The position numbers were made by a program, and so were the translations under genes. Under the pieces are notes generated by a model, which did no database searches, had not been told where the DNA came from, and saw only the letters and a list, made by a program, of their open reading frames with translations. Below are positions 45,974-53,081 of a stretch of 64,000 nucleotides of DNA, in pieces. Source of the DNA: a virus; IMG/VR virus record IMGVR_UViG_3300044591_002232, positions 1 to 64,000 of that record; one strand, given 5' to 3'. The stretch's first letter is position 1. Every line of letters starts with the position of its first letter.

Positions 45974-46507
45974 TTAAATAATGTGCCAATCGCCGCCACG
46001 ACAAATTATGTTGATTGAATCATAAGGTACTTCAATAATGTACTCATCATCACCGTCAATTAATGAGCCATCCAAAGTCGTAATGGTGACTTTACGATTT
46101 CCGAGTGGTGGACCCATTTCTGCCTTTACGATGATCTCATAACAGTCGATGCAGTTTTCAGGTAGTGTAATAGTAACAGGTTCGTTGCTGTTGACACCGA
46201 TATAGTAATCATCGCAAGTAGCATCATAATCATCTGAAACCAGGATGCTTTTGCATTTACAGGTACACACTCCTGGCTCCCCTGGGGGTCCTGGGGGTCC
46301 TGGGGGTCCTGGGGGTCCTTCATTGCAGTGGTTGATAGTGTCCCTATCATCAATTTTGATGATAGTTTTATCGCCACGATCATTCAACATCGATGTTATT
46401 TCAGATCGAGTTGAATTAATGGCACCCTCTAGGGCTGGGTCATTATTTCTTTGATATTGGGCCAAAAGATTATAAAGATCAATGAGTTTTCTTTCTGCTG
46501 AGTCCAT
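45974..46507 (-). CDS. Short collagen-like protein, 177 residues
   Basis: N-terminal helix (LIDLYNLLAQYQRNNDPALE), then a Gly-Pro-Pro run at about 64-77 (GPPGPPGPPGPPGEPG), then Cys-rich CTCKCK and a beta-rich C-terminal domain. This looks like a trimeric fibre with short shaft. AAGGAG upstream. The Gly-Pro-Pro codons are tandem ggg-gtc-ctg repeats on the plus strand. Confidence 0.8.
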   Translation of the reverse strand: MDSAERKLIDLYNLLAQYQRNNDPALEGAINSTRSEITSMLNDRGDKTIIKIDDRDTINHCNEGPPGPPGPPGPPGEPGVCTCKCKSILVSDDYDATCDDYYIGVNSNEPVTITLPENCIDCYEIIVKAEMGPPLGNRKVTITTLDGSLIDGDDEYIIEVPYDSINIICRGGDWHII

Positions 46508-46527
46508 AGTTATTCTCCTTTTTAAAA

Positions 46528-46552
46528 AAGGGGGAGTTACCTCCCCCAGATA
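46528..46552 (-). terminator. Rho-independent terminator on the minus strand
   Basis: Read on the minus strand, GGGGGAG GTAA CTCCCCC is followed by six T. It lies between the helical-protein gene and the collagen-like gene, so these need separate or read-through transcription. Confidence 0.8.
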
Positions 46553-46566
46553 ACTACTGAATTAAA

Positions 46567-47361
46567 TCAGCGTACAGCGTTGCTGGTTGAGGACTGACCA
46601 ACACCGGCCATGGTTCCGAAGTTAACCATACCTTGACGGGTCTCAGCAATTTGGCTGTTTAGGGCATTTAGCTGAGAGTTAACCTGGGAAGACAGGGCTG
46701 CAAATTGCGTATTGACGAGACCATCTCTGGCACCCCAATAGTCGTGGCGGCAATGTTGGAGATCAGTGTTGCGCTCAATAAGAAGACGATTGAGTTCATC
46801 ATTCTTGAGAGAATTGATGAGGTCACGGGTCTTCTCGTTTTCATAACCGACCTGCTTGCTAAGTTCAAACTTGCTCTCGGCAATTTCCTTGCTGAGTTGA
46901 GATTGACCTAGGGCAACAGCGGCGGCAACTTTAGCGGACTCAAGAGCAGTAGCAGTGGCCCCCCTTTCAGCAGTGAGAAGAATCTCGGTGCTGAGTTTTT
47001 GGGAGGCCATGTCTGTAGTTGCTTTTAGAGCCGCAACATCACGGGAAGTATCAAAATCTCTTGCTTGGCCAGCAAGATAGAAATCAGTGGCTCTTTGCTG
47101 AATCTTATCAGCGGCCTCATCGACTTTAACCTGAGTATGATAACCAGTGGTTAAAATATCACGGTTGGTTGATTCAGCGTGATCGGCAATTGCATACTTG
47201 ATTTCGCCTTGACCGACTGCATTAGCATAACGGTTATCGGCTGAGCGAGTAGCAACATCATAACGAATCTCGCCGCGCTCTACAGAACCTTCTCTACGAA
47301 TGTCTGAGTGCTGACCGGCAAGAATAGACCAGGGATCCGGTGCATAAACTGTGTCTGGCAT
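46567..47361 (-). CDS. Long helical structural-type protein, 264 residues
   Basis: ATG 47361 with AGGAG upstream; an upstream in-frame start exists but is less likely. A very long Ala/Glu/Lys-rich alpha-helix region (about 40-240), with a conserved-looking LQHCRHDYWGARDGLV, ends in QVNSQLNALNSQIAETRQGM and VNFGTMAGVGQSS. Probably a fibrous virion protein. GC content is somewhat higher than that of neighbours. Confidence 0.7.
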   Translation of the reverse strand: MPDTVYAPDPWSILAGQHSDIRREGSVERGEIRYDVATRSADNRYANAVGQGEIKYAIADHAESTNRDILTTGYHTQVKVDEAADKIQQRATDFYLAGQARDFDTSRDVAALKATTDMASQKLSTEILLTAERGATATALESAKVAAAVALGQSQLSKEIAESKFELSKQVGYENEKTRDLINSLKNDELNRLLIERNTDLQHCRHDYWGARDGLVNTQFAALSSQVNSQLNALNSQIAETRQGMVNFGTMAGVGQSSTSNAVR

Positions 47362-47420
47362 TTGTTTTTCTCCTAAGGAAAAGAAAGGGTGGTTTGTTGG
47401 TAACACAATCTAATTCCTTC

Positions 47421-47435
47421 CTGACATAATGTCAG
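47421..47435. promoter_or_regulatory. 15-bp perfect palindrome between divergent genes
   Basis: CTGACATAATGTCAG is centred at 47428, with the GACA/TGTC half-sites of the GACA box but a much shorter spacing. It lies 60 bp upstream of the minus-strand gene and over the plus-strand ATG 47429. Possible operator. Confidence 0.45.
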
Positions 47436-47629
47436 ACGAGTCGGTTCTACAGGCGGCTGCAAATGAGTCGTCTGAGATTATTTCTCTTAGAATTGGATTA
47501 TGTTACCCAATTAGAGGAGAAGCATTAATGAAAGAGCCATTTCTGGAATCTTTTAGTAATACATCTTATTCTCTAAAGAGGAGAATTTCGTCTCCTGTTT
47601 TATTTAGTAAATTCGGAACGCCATTTTAA
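47429..47629 (+). CDS. Doubtful small protein, 66 residues
   Basis: Ser-rich N-terminus (SDESVLQAAANESSEIISLR), unusual composition, starts inside a palindrome and converges on the gene at 47600. May not be real. Confidence 0.3.
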   Translation: MSDESVLQAAANESSEIISLRIGLCYPIRGEALMKEPFLESFSNTSYSLKRRISSPVLFSKFGTPF

Positions 47630-47863
47630 AAACCCGGCAATTGTATTTGGGTATTTTGGTTTTGCCCGACCTCTTGGTTTCTTTTGGGTTTTTATAAAAC
47701 ACTCATAATCAGACCAATTAAATGTTGGAATGGATCGATCTTGCTCAAGGCTTACCCAAAAGGTGGATTCATTTTTTAAGTGATCTTTCCACAAGGTAAA
47801 GGTGGCAAAAATTAATAACCAACCGAGTTTTATGTTTGAACAGAATTTTTTAATAGAAATCAT
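47600..47863 (-). CDS. Hypothetical protein, 87 residues
   Basis: A hydrophobic part near the start (IKLGWLLIFATFTLW), then NWSDYECFIKTQKKPRGRAK and PNTIAGFLKWRSEFTK. AAGAG precedes the ATG. Pattern of a real phage protein, but no family recognised. Confidence 0.45.
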   Translation of the reverse strand: MISIKKFCSNIKLGWLLIFATFTLWKDHLKNESTFWVSLEQDRSIPTFNWSDYECFIKTQKKPRGRAKPKYPNTIAGFLKWRSEFTK

Positions 47864-47906
47864 ATGCTCTTTTAATGAACTTAATATTATATATGGGGTT
47901 TAGGGC

Positions 47907-47935
47907 TTGACAAATTGGTGGATCCGTGCTAGTGT
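47907..47935 (+). promoter_or_regulatory. Sigma70-type promoter with canonical -35
   Basis: TTGACA (47907-47912), 17 bp spacer, TAGTGT (47930-47935). It differs from the GACA-box class. The next ATG is 22 bp downstream. Confidence 0.5.
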
Positions 47936-47957
47936 GGAGCACCAGACCAGATGGAGC

Positions 47958-48155
47958 ATGACTGATTTAATTACTTTTACACAAACATCAGACGAGCCAT
48001 ATTTACGGCACGATTACAAAATCCACTTCATAAATAAGAAGACCAGAACATTTAACAATTACCAGGACGTACTTCAGACTTGGTTTCAGACACCAAGTGA
48101 ACTTTTAGATTATGTCGAGATTTTAGACTACCGAGAAAAAGCGAAGGGGTTTTAA
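47958..48155 (+). CDS. Hypothetical protein, 65 residues
   Basis: ATG 47958 preferred; the TTG at 47907 belongs to the -35 box. TDLITFTQTSDEPYLRHDYK, then a helix. No family recognised. Confidence 0.5.
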   Translation: MTDLITFTQTSDEPYLRHDYKIHFINKKTRTFNNYQDVLQTWFQTPSELLDYVEILDYREKAKGF

Positions 48156-48156
48156 A

Positions 48157-48243
48157 ATGCAAATTAACTGGTTTAACGTATTGATAGATCTTTATATTAT
48201 CTGGTATGGATTTAATTACGGAAAAAATAAAGATGATAAGTAA
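48157..48243 (+). CDS. Tiny peptide, 28 residues
   Basis: MQINWFNVLIDLYIIWYGFN and a charged tail. Overlaps the next ATG (48233). Low certainty. Confidence 0.35.
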   Translation: MQINWFNVLIDLYIIWYGFNYGKNKDDK

Positions 48244-48622
48244 ACCAATTTTAGGAACAGAAAATAAAACAAAAATGTCGTGGGCCGAGTATATTTTTAC
48301 TCACGTTCTTCCTACCTGGGTTCAGGTTTTTAGAATGAACTTTAGAATCTGGTCTGACCTAATGACAGATAATTTAGATAATTATGCTCTTCTAAAAAAT
48401 GATGATCCACTAGAAGAATGTTTGGGTTGGTTTTGGTCTAGTCTCGGTGAAGATGAGGTTTATCCAAAAGAGTTTCTAGAACATCTACTTCAGATGGTTG
48501 ATGATATTGACACTGGTAAGGTAAAGACTTATACATTAGAAGAATGTAGGGAAGACCTAAAACTTTTAGGAGTGGACGATTCTGAAAGTGACCACTTAGG
48601 CTCCAAATCTGGTTTAAATTGA
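48233..48622 (+). CDS. Hypothetical protein, 129 residues
   Basis: Start at ATG 48233 or 48206. Helical, with KMSWAEYIFTHVLPTWVQVF and an acidic LEECLGWFWSSLGEDEVYP. No family recognised. Confidence 0.55.
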   Translation: MISKPILGTENKTKMSWAEYIFTHVLPTWVQVFRMNFRIWSDLMTDNLDNYALLKNDDPLEECLGWFWSSLGEDEVYPKEFLEHLLQMVDDIDTGKVKTYTLEECREDLKLLGVDDSESDHLGSKSGLN

Positions 48623-48655
48623 GTTAAACTGTGAAAGTTCAAAGGAAAATTATTA

Positions 48656-48940
48656 ATGACTGACCCTATCCACATTGCACTAGACCGACTACATGACTAT
48701 GCAGTTGGCCATCCTAATCATGACACTGATGAGATAGTGGAAGCCGCCATCGCCGCCATCGCCGCCGAACGGGAAGCATGTGCGCGGATTTGTGATAAGC
48801 AATACGAAAGGGCACGAACCAGCACAGGTGCAGCACGAGCCGATGCCTGCGCCACGGCTATTCGCGCCCGCACCGCCCTGACAAAAGAACAATTTACCGC
48901 TTCTAGTCAGTTTATCGAAAAAGATGATGACCAAATTTAG
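48656..48940 (+). CDS. Small helical phage protein, 94 residues
   Basis: The 5' third is AT-rich, then GC-rich DNA begins (AAIAAIAAEREACARICDKQ, then ATAIRARTAL). The AAIAAEREACA...AIRAR pattern is common in phage proteins of unknown role. The composition change inside the gene marks the left edge of an acquired block. Confidence 0.65.
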   Translation: MTDPIHIALDRLHDYAVGHPNHDTDEIVEAAIAAIAAEREACARICDKQYERARTSTGAARADACATAIRARTALTKEQFTASSQFIEKDDDQI

Positions 48941-49448
48941 ACAGCTGCCTGGCCAAGATGTCTTAAGGGAGCTTTTCCGCTACAGCGACTCCGATGGCGC
49001 ATTGTTCTGGAAGTATCGCCATAACAGTCAAATCGATCTGAGCAAACCCGCTGGCTGGCTGCAGCAAAATGGCTATCACGGGATTGCTGTGAACGGAGTC
49101 AAGTACAAGAGACATCGTATCATCTGGTGTTTCTTTAATCGTGATCCCAGGGAAATGGAAGTGGATCATATTAACGGAATCAGGAATGATGATAGGATCG
49201 AGAATCTGAGATTGGCTACCCGAACTCAGAATCAATACAACCGTCCCGTCCTTTCTACCAATAAGTGCGGACTAAAAGGTGTTTCACCTCACCATAACAA
49301 GTGGCGTGCGCAAATTCAAGATAGCAATGGACGGAATAAGTTTTTAGGTACTTTTGCTACACCAGAAGACGCTGCAGCAGCCTACGCAAAGGCTGCTCTT
49401 GAGCTTCAGGGTCAGTTTGTCCACCAATCCCTTACCACTCATGTCTAG
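48924..49448 (+). CDS. HNH homing endonuclease with AP2 DNA-binding domain
   Basis: 174 residues. LRELFRYSDSDGALFWK, then VNGVKYKRHRIIW, then the HNH_3 core VDHINGIRNDDRIENLR and LATRTQNQYN. The C-terminal AP2 domain is GVSPHHNKWRAQI, FLGTFATPEDAAAAYAKAAL. This pair is typical of phage homing endonucleases. No intron is visible around it, so it is free-standing. Confidence 0.9.
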   Translation: MMTKFRQLPGQDVLRELFRYSDSDGALFWKYRHNSQIDLSKPAGWLQQNGYHGIAVNGVKYKRHRIIWCFFNRDPREMEVDHINGIRNDDRIENLRLATRTQNQYNRPVLSTNKCGLKGVSPHHNKWRAQIQDSNGRNKFLGTFATPEDAAAAYAKAALELQGQFVHQSLTTHV

Positions 49449-50124
49449 TCATCAGTTGCCCAGCAAAAATAACCACCCATCCCGCCCGGACCTGTCCAAA
49501 ATGACAAGCAATCTTTTATCGGATGGTGGCTACGAAGCCAGCTCAATGTGGACTGGCCATGGAACACGGCAGGTGGCCCAGCACGAGCCTGAGGTGGCGG
49601 GGCCAGTCACAGATGGCCGTCCCATGAACCAGTCTTACTGGTTGGCATTACTCAACCACGATGCCTATGCAGCATCATTCCAATCAGTGGGCCAGTACCG
49701 ATCAGCATTGATCGAACGTGCGTCATCACCACGGGCCCAGCCCGAGCGAGAGGGACCGACAGATGAAGAGTGGGAAGACCTAAAGGAGCGCCTGTGGGAT
49801 CAGTACCAAACCGTTGGTTATCAAGGCGAGCGCTTTATGTACGACGCCGATTTCTACACGGCGCTTGATGTTGCCCGCCAAGAGATCACCCGCCACGCCC
49901 GCCCCACCATCGAGCCGGTGCCCGTGGCTGAGCGGCTGCCGGGACCGGAGGATTGTGATGCCAAAGGAAGATGCTGGGTCGGATGCCCTGAATTCAGCGA
50001 CGACGGCGATTACGGACCGACCACGTTTAACCCATCTTGGGAGCTGGCACCTTTCGCCCAAGGGGACACCCACTGGCGCCCCCACAACGCCCTGCCGGTG
50101 CCCGGTGCGGAGGTGCAATCGTGA
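49441..50124 (+). CDS. DUF551-like phage protein, 227 residues
   Basis: ATG 49441 overlaps the HNH gene. The C-terminal part (VPVAERLPGPEDCDAKGRCW, then DTHWRPHNALPVPG) matches the DUF551/eae-like end found in phages and their cyanobacterial hosts. The N-terminal half has a DEEWEDLKERLWDQYQ helix. GC-rich, unlike the rest of the phage. Confidence 0.7.
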   Translation: MSSHQLPSKNNHPSRPDLSKMTSNLLSDGGYEASSMWTGHGTRQVAQHEPEVAGPVTDGRPMNQSYWLALLNHDAYAASFQSVGQYRSALIERASSPRAQPEREGPTDEEWEDLKERLWDQYQTVGYQGERFMYDADFYTALDVARQEITRHARPTIEPVPVAERLPGPEDCDAKGRCWVGCPEFSDDGDYGPTTFNPSWELAPFAQGDTHWRPHNALPVPGAEVQS

Positions 50125-50288
50125 AGGTCGAAGACTTCAGAGCCAGCATCATCGCCGCAGCCGCTCTCCTTCCACCTGAGCCCCGAGGCCCAAAATCAGG
50201 CACGACCTGCCTCTATCGCGGTGGCGAGGTTCTGTGGTGGGCCGAGCCTGATCCATGGTCCCCCATTCTGTCGGTGCCCGGTGCCTGA
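50121..50288 (+). CDS. Small GC-rich protein, 55 residues
   Basis: GTG start overlapping the previous stop; GGAGG at 50109 is well placed. KVEDFRASIIAAAALLPPEP, then Trp-rich GEVLWWAEPDPWSPILSVPG, which ends like the previous gene's PVPGAE. Last gene of the GC-rich island. Confidence 0.6.
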   Translation: MKVEDFRASIIAAAALLPPEPRGPKSGTTCLYRGGEVLWWAEPDPWSPILSVPGA

Positions 50289-50321
50289 GGGGGAGGTAAT
50301 GGCACGACCTTAGCCGAGAAT

Positions 50322-50376
50322 GACACTTTAAGAACTGTCCACTTCTGACAAAATTCTAGAAATCCCTAGATACAAT
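50322..50376 (+). promoter_or_regulatory. GACA-box promoter cassette at the end of the GC-rich island
   Basis: Box 50322-50342 (GACACTTTAAGAACTGTCCA plus C), -10 TACAAT 50371-50376, ATG 25 bp later. Marks the return to phage-type sequence. Confidence 0.7.
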
Positions 50377-50401
50377 AAGATCAAATCAATTCAGGTTTCC
50401 A

Positions 50402-50623
50402 ATGTCCCGCACCCATCGCCAAACTTCTTACAATAAATGTGCTCTTAGGAGCCCCAAAACCCTGAACGAAAAACGTCAAATTGATTCTTTTCTCACCGAT
50501 GATGAAACTGTGGAGTTTCAGATTTCTGGTATGAATAGGATCAAAAATCGCCGGTCCATTCCCACACATCACGACGACATTGTTTGTTCTTCTTATTATG
50601 AGACTGATTATGACCACCACTGA
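50402..50623 (+). CDS. Hypothetical protein, 73 residues
   Basis: SRTHRQTSYNKCALRSPKTL is a basic start recalling small phage proteins (MSRTHRR type); the end is acidic and His-rich. No function known. Confidence 0.6.
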   Translation: MSRTHRQTSYNKCALRSPKTLNEKRQIDSFLTDDETVEFQISGMNRIKNRRSIPTHHDDIVCSSYYETDYDHH

Positions 50624-50777
50624 AAAAACTGCGTATTCTAAGTCTATGTTAGCAGATGCCGAAGATTTTCTCTGGAAAAACTTTGGTATCTCTGTAGGAA
50701 CCCCCGATTATGAATGGCCTCAAGATCAAATCATCTCAGAGGCTGTAAAACGCGGCTGGAAATTTAGTTTTTATTGA
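50610..50777 (+). CDS. Small helical protein, 55 residues
   Basis: ATG 50610 chosen. SKSMLADAEDFLWKNFGISV, then a beta end (VKRGWKFSFY). Overlaps the previous gene; next gene starts 2 bp after it. Confidence 0.5.
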   Translation: MTTTEKTAYSKSMLADAEDFLWKNFGISVGTPDYEWPQDQIISEAVKRGWKFSFY

Positions 50778-50779
50778 TT

Positions 50780-51250
50780 ATGACAACCAAAACACAACTT
50801 CAAACCAAAATTCAAGAACTAGAAGAAGAACTTTCTTCTTTTAAACAACAATTGAATAACTATAAAAACCATCCAACTATTCAAGAGGCATCTGTAGGTG
50901 ACGTTCTTGAGGATGGCTGTATCGTCCTTAAAAAAGAAAATGGTGTCGCTCTTTTGGTGGCCCCAAAATCAACCGATGTTTATGCTACTTGGAGTAAAGA
51001 ATTCCCTAAATTCTTCAAGAAACTAGAAGAACAAGGATTTAATCCTTCTCAGTTCTTTATTCCAACCATGGATCAACTTAATCTTGCCTATAAGACCATT
51101 CCTCAACACTTCACCAGGACCATCTATTGGTCTTCTACAGAGTTTAATGCTACGGGTGCTTACTGTCAGGGCTTTAGCGGTGGTAGCATCTTCAGCTTCA
51201 GTAAGACGATCAAGAACAGCGTGCGTGCCTTCCGGTGTGTTACTTATTGA
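50780..51250 (+). CDS. DUF1566-like protein; candidate DGR variable protein, copy 2
   Basis: 156 residues, start aligned with copy 1. The N-terminal two thirds differ from copy 1 by ordinary, largely synonymous changes, whereas the last 230 bp are identical except for 12 sites in 51113-51220. C-type-lectin-like motifs IYWSSTEFNATGAYCQGF and SVRAFRCVTY. This pattern suggests recent transfer of the 3' end between copies plus targeted mutation. Confidence 0.75.
   Translation: MTTKTQLQTKIQELEEELSSFKQQLNNYKNHPTIQEASVGDVLEDGCIVLKKENGVALLVAPKSTDVYATWSKEFPKFFKKLEEQGFNPSQFFIPTMDQLNLAYKTIPQHFTRTIYWSSTEFNATGAYCQGFSGGSIFSFSKTIKNSVRAFRCVTY
51113..51220 (+). other. Candidate DGR variable region (VR), copy 2
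   Basis: Counterpart of 12609-12716. At most differing sites this copy keeps A (for example ATC AAG AAC against GCC GCG TGC), so it may be closer to the unseen template. Confidence 0.6.
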
Positions 51251-51255
51251 ACCTT

Positions 51256-51311
51256 GACACTTGAGGAACTGTCCATACTTCTGCCCGCACCACAAATGCG
51301 GGCTTTATAAT
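51256..51311 (+). promoter_or_regulatory. GACA-box cassette with perfect 7-bp hairpin
   Basis: Box from 51256, 6 bp after the DUF1566-like gene stop; GCCCGCA (51283-51289) pairs with TGCGGGC (51297-51303). -10 TATAAT 51306-51311; ATG 22 bp later. Confidence 0.8.
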
Positions 51312-51333
51312 ATTCACAGTTAATCCAAATTCA

Positions 51334-51510
51334 ATGGACACCTTCGGATTTTATGATGCATCAAATTGGCCCCAAGATCCTAAACAAAACTCGGCTTGGA
51401 ATGCCTATGCAAGGTCCACCACTCGGCGGTATCTTTCACCCGGAATCGCCCCTGAATGTTTTGTTGTAAGGCATCGTGGCTATAAGGGATACTACGTTTT
51501 TGGTAAATAA
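51334..51510 (+). CDS. Small hypothetical protein, 58 residues
   Basis: DTFGFYDASNWPQDPKQNSA, then a basic aromatic end (RHRGYKGYYVFGK). Cassette spacing supports the start. Confidence 0.6.
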   Translation: MDTFGFYDASNWPQDPKQNSAWNAYARSTTRRYLSPGIAPECFVVRHRGYKGYYVFGK

Positions 51511-51512
51511 AC

Positions 51513-51836
51513 ATGGCAATTTGGGAAGCTAAAATTATTGCGGTTCAAAACGGACCCTTTATTAATGTGCGAGTAAATGCAAGTTCTGCAAACACCGCAA
51601 AAGCAACAATTAATGCGATTTATAATAATCCCCCAATGATTACTAACCTTAGATGTGTTAGTAGTATGGATAGTGGTGGTAATTACACATCTTCCTCGGA
51701 TCCAGATGATATGACTATCAAGTACTGGATTTTAGGAATTGGTACTGTTTTATATTTTGCCGTGACTTATTGGTATATCGCCATTCCTTTGGGGATTTTG
51801 GCATTTATTTTGTGGCTTAAATGGAACAGTTTGTAA
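51513..51836 (+). CDS. Membrane protein with extracellular-type N-terminal domain, 107 residues
   Basis: Polar alpha/beta N-terminal 65 residues (VRVNASSANTAKATINAIYN), then two hydrophobic spans (YWILGIGTVLYFAVTYWYIA, IPLGILAFILWL). 2 bp after the previous gene. Confidence 0.6.
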   Translation: MAIWEAKIIAVQNGPFINVRVNASSANTAKATINAIYNNPPMITNLRCVSSMDSGGNYTSSSDPDDMTIKYWILGIGTVLYFAVTYWYIAIPLGILAFILWLKWNSL

Positions 51837-51857
51837 ATTTTGATTGCGTCTTTTTGG

Positions 51858-51914
51858 GTCAATTCCAAAACTGTCACAACCCTGTCAGCAAATGGCAACC
51901 ATGTGCCCTAAGAT
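51858..51914 (+). promoter_or_regulatory. GACA-box promoter cassette, weak box
   Basis: The box GTCAATTCCAAAACTGTCAC keeps the right half-site; -10 TAAGAT 51909-51914 by spacing; ATG 51937 is 22 bp later. Confidence 0.5.
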
Positions 51915-51936
51915 ACAGAGCAATCGAAAAAAGCCA

Positions 51937-52299
51937 ATGATTTCTTATTTCTCCCAAATTCTCGCCAATGATCTCACTGTTGATGATATTGAGAATCTTT
52001 CACTAGAAGATACTTATAAGGTTCTAGACGAACTACAATCTTATAAGGAAGTTTATTTCGCAAAATGGCGTAAGGTCCCAAAAGCCGAGATTGATTCAGA
52101 AAAGAGTGTTGAAATTCTTGAGGACATGAAGGCCTACAATACTCTTTTTATTGTCGCAAAGCGTCGGGCTCATTATCTCAATCATGCAAAGGTGAAGCAA
52201 CTGACAACTGCTGTTATTGTATGGAAAAAGCGTGCCTTTAAACTTGGTAAGGACCTCGGTTTTTCTAATGACCAGGTGAAGGAGATTATGGTTTACTGA
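51937..52299 (+). CDS. Hypothetical helical protein, 120 residues
   Basis: Start ATG 51937 fits the cassette. ISYFSQILANDLTVDDIENL, then basic helices (FIVAKRRAHYLNHAKVKQLT). No family recognised. Confidence 0.6.
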   Translation: MISYFSQILANDLTVDDIENLSLEDTYKVLDELQSYKEVYFAKWRKVPKAEIDSEKSVEILEDMKAYNTLFIVAKRRAHYLNHAKVKQLTTAVIVWKKRAFKLGKDLGFSNDQVKEIMVY

Positions 52300-52369
52300 A
52301 CTTAATTAAATAAGCCGTAACAGATCCAACAAGAAGAACACAAAAACCAGTAAGAATTTCTTGGGTCAT
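52286..52369 (-). CDS. Tiny membrane peptide on the minus strand, 27 residues
   Basis: MTQEILTGFCVLLVGSVTAY followed by LIKFSKP looks like a real single-span phage peptide, although it overlaps the end of the plus-strand gene. Confidence 0.35.
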   Translation of the reverse strand: MTQEILTGFCVLLVGSVTAYLIKFSKP

Positions 52370-52404
52370 TGTTTTTCCATAAATACTTATTATTTATTGA
52401 TATC

Positions 52405-52650
52405 ATGCAAGACCTAATCGCCCAAGAAATTCTTAAAATTCTCATGGAATCGGGTATCTTTAGAGAAGAAAGTACTGCTCTAGAAGTTTTGGAATCTGCC
52501 CCTAAATCCTGGATTGCTGAACTAGAAGAATCAGCTAGTTTTGTGGCCATTTCTTCACTGCAAGAGAGCCTAGAAGAGGCCGTTGCGAATAAAGATTTTG
52601 AGTCGGCAAAGAACATTAAAGAAAAAATTGCACAACTGAGCCAATCTTAA
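52405..52650 (+). CDS. Helical protein with UVR-like motif, 81 residues
   Basis: ATG 52405 chosen. The C-terminal LEEAVANKDFESAKNIKEKI matches the UVR motif pattern (E-A-V-x-N-x-D-F-E-x-A-x-x-I-R-D-x-I) known from UvrB and ClpC-type proteins, where it mediates protein contacts. Confidence 0.6.
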   Translation: MQDLIAQEILKILMESGIFREESTALEVLESAPKSWIAELEESASFVAISSLQESLEEAVANKDFESAKNIKEKIAQLSQS

Positions 52651-52694
52651 AAGTGTCCACTTTTTAAAAAGTCTGGGCACTTTTTGGTTATTAT
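52640..52694 (+). promoter_or_regulatory. GACA-box cassette with strong hairpin
   Basis: Box GCCAATCTTAAAAGTGTCCA plus C (52640-52660); hairpin GTGTCCACTTTTT/AAAAAGTCTGGGCAC (52653-52680) then TTTTT; -10 TATTAT 52689-52694. Confidence 0.65.
52653..52685 (+). terminator. Terminator inside the cassette
   Basis: Stem of 12-13 bp with an inner CTTTTTAAAAAG palindrome and five T after it. It follows the UVR-motif gene by 2 bp. Confidence 0.75.
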
Positions 52695-52706
52695 TGTTTT
52701 GTATCT

Positions 52707-52808
52707 GTGAAAGATGCTGATGATCTTCATAAAACCGCTGATAAACTTAGGGAATCTGTCGATAAACTTGTAAACAAGAAAAATGGTAAAAACCGAAAAA
52801 GAACTTAG
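52707..52808 (+). CDS. Doubtful small basic peptide, 33 residues
   Basis: GTG start 12 bp after the -10, so the leader would be very short. DADDLHKTADKLRESVDKLV is a plausible helix, ending in a Lys/Arg tail. Overlaps the next gene. Confidence 0.3.
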   Translation: MKDADDLHKTADKLRESVDKLVNKKNGKNRKRT

Positions 52809-52929
52809 AGAATTAATTAAAAAGAGCACGGAATTAATTAAAAAACAAAATGAAAGACTGGAACAACTAATTCAAACCCTTAAAAAGACCAATTCACAAA
52901 CTGGCACACGACCACCAGATTCTCCCTGA
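52783..52929 (+). CDS. Coiled-coil peptide, 48 residues
   Basis: KELRELIKKSTELIKKQNER, then LEQLIQTLKK. The 59754 product has the same ELLKKQNERLEQMI stretch in front of a zinc domain, so this may be a shortened relative. Its end lies in a GACA box. Confidence 0.5.
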   Translation: MVKTEKELRELIKKSTELIKKQNERLEQLIQTLKKTNSQTGTRPPDSP

Positions 52930-52943
52930 TCGGGTGCTATTCT
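52887..52943 (+). promoter_or_regulatory. GACA-box cassette before the RNA region
   Basis: Box GACCAATTCACAAACTGGCA plus CAC (52887-52908), -10 TATTCT 52938-52943. No start codon follows; it faces the structured region and tRNA. Confidence 0.6.
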
Positions 52944-52949
52944 TTAAAG

Positions 52950-53016
52950 GTGTTAAGGGCTCTCGCTCAATTTTGGGATTCCGTCTCACTTAACACAAAT
53001 CGAAAAGGAATTTGTG
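52950..53016 (+). ncRNA. Candidate structured RNA upstream of tRNA-Leu
   Basis: GTGTTAAG (52950-52957) pairs with CTTAACAC (52989-52996), and CACAAAT (52994-53000) with ATTTGTG (53010-53016). The region starts right after the -10 at 52943 and has no open frame. It could be a small RNA or the leader of the tRNA transcript. Confidence 0.4.
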
Positions 53017-53052
53017 CAGGCTTCTTTTCTTCTATTTAATCCGTTACAATGG

Positions 53053-53079
53053 GCCTGAGTTGAAGCAGGCTTGTTTTTC
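53053..53079 (+). terminator. Hairpin with T run before tRNA-Leu
   Basis: GCCTG AGTTGAAG CAGGC followed by TTGTTTTT. TACAAT at 53045-53050 just upstream could be a further -10, making a promoter-hairpin pair. Confidence 0.6.
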
Positions 53080-53081
53080 TT

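Noticed and set aside
46126-46454. Frames with DPQDPQDPQ and GGPGGPGGPG repeats
   Set aside because: Alternative readings of the Gly-Pro-Pro repeat of the minus-strand collagen-like gene.
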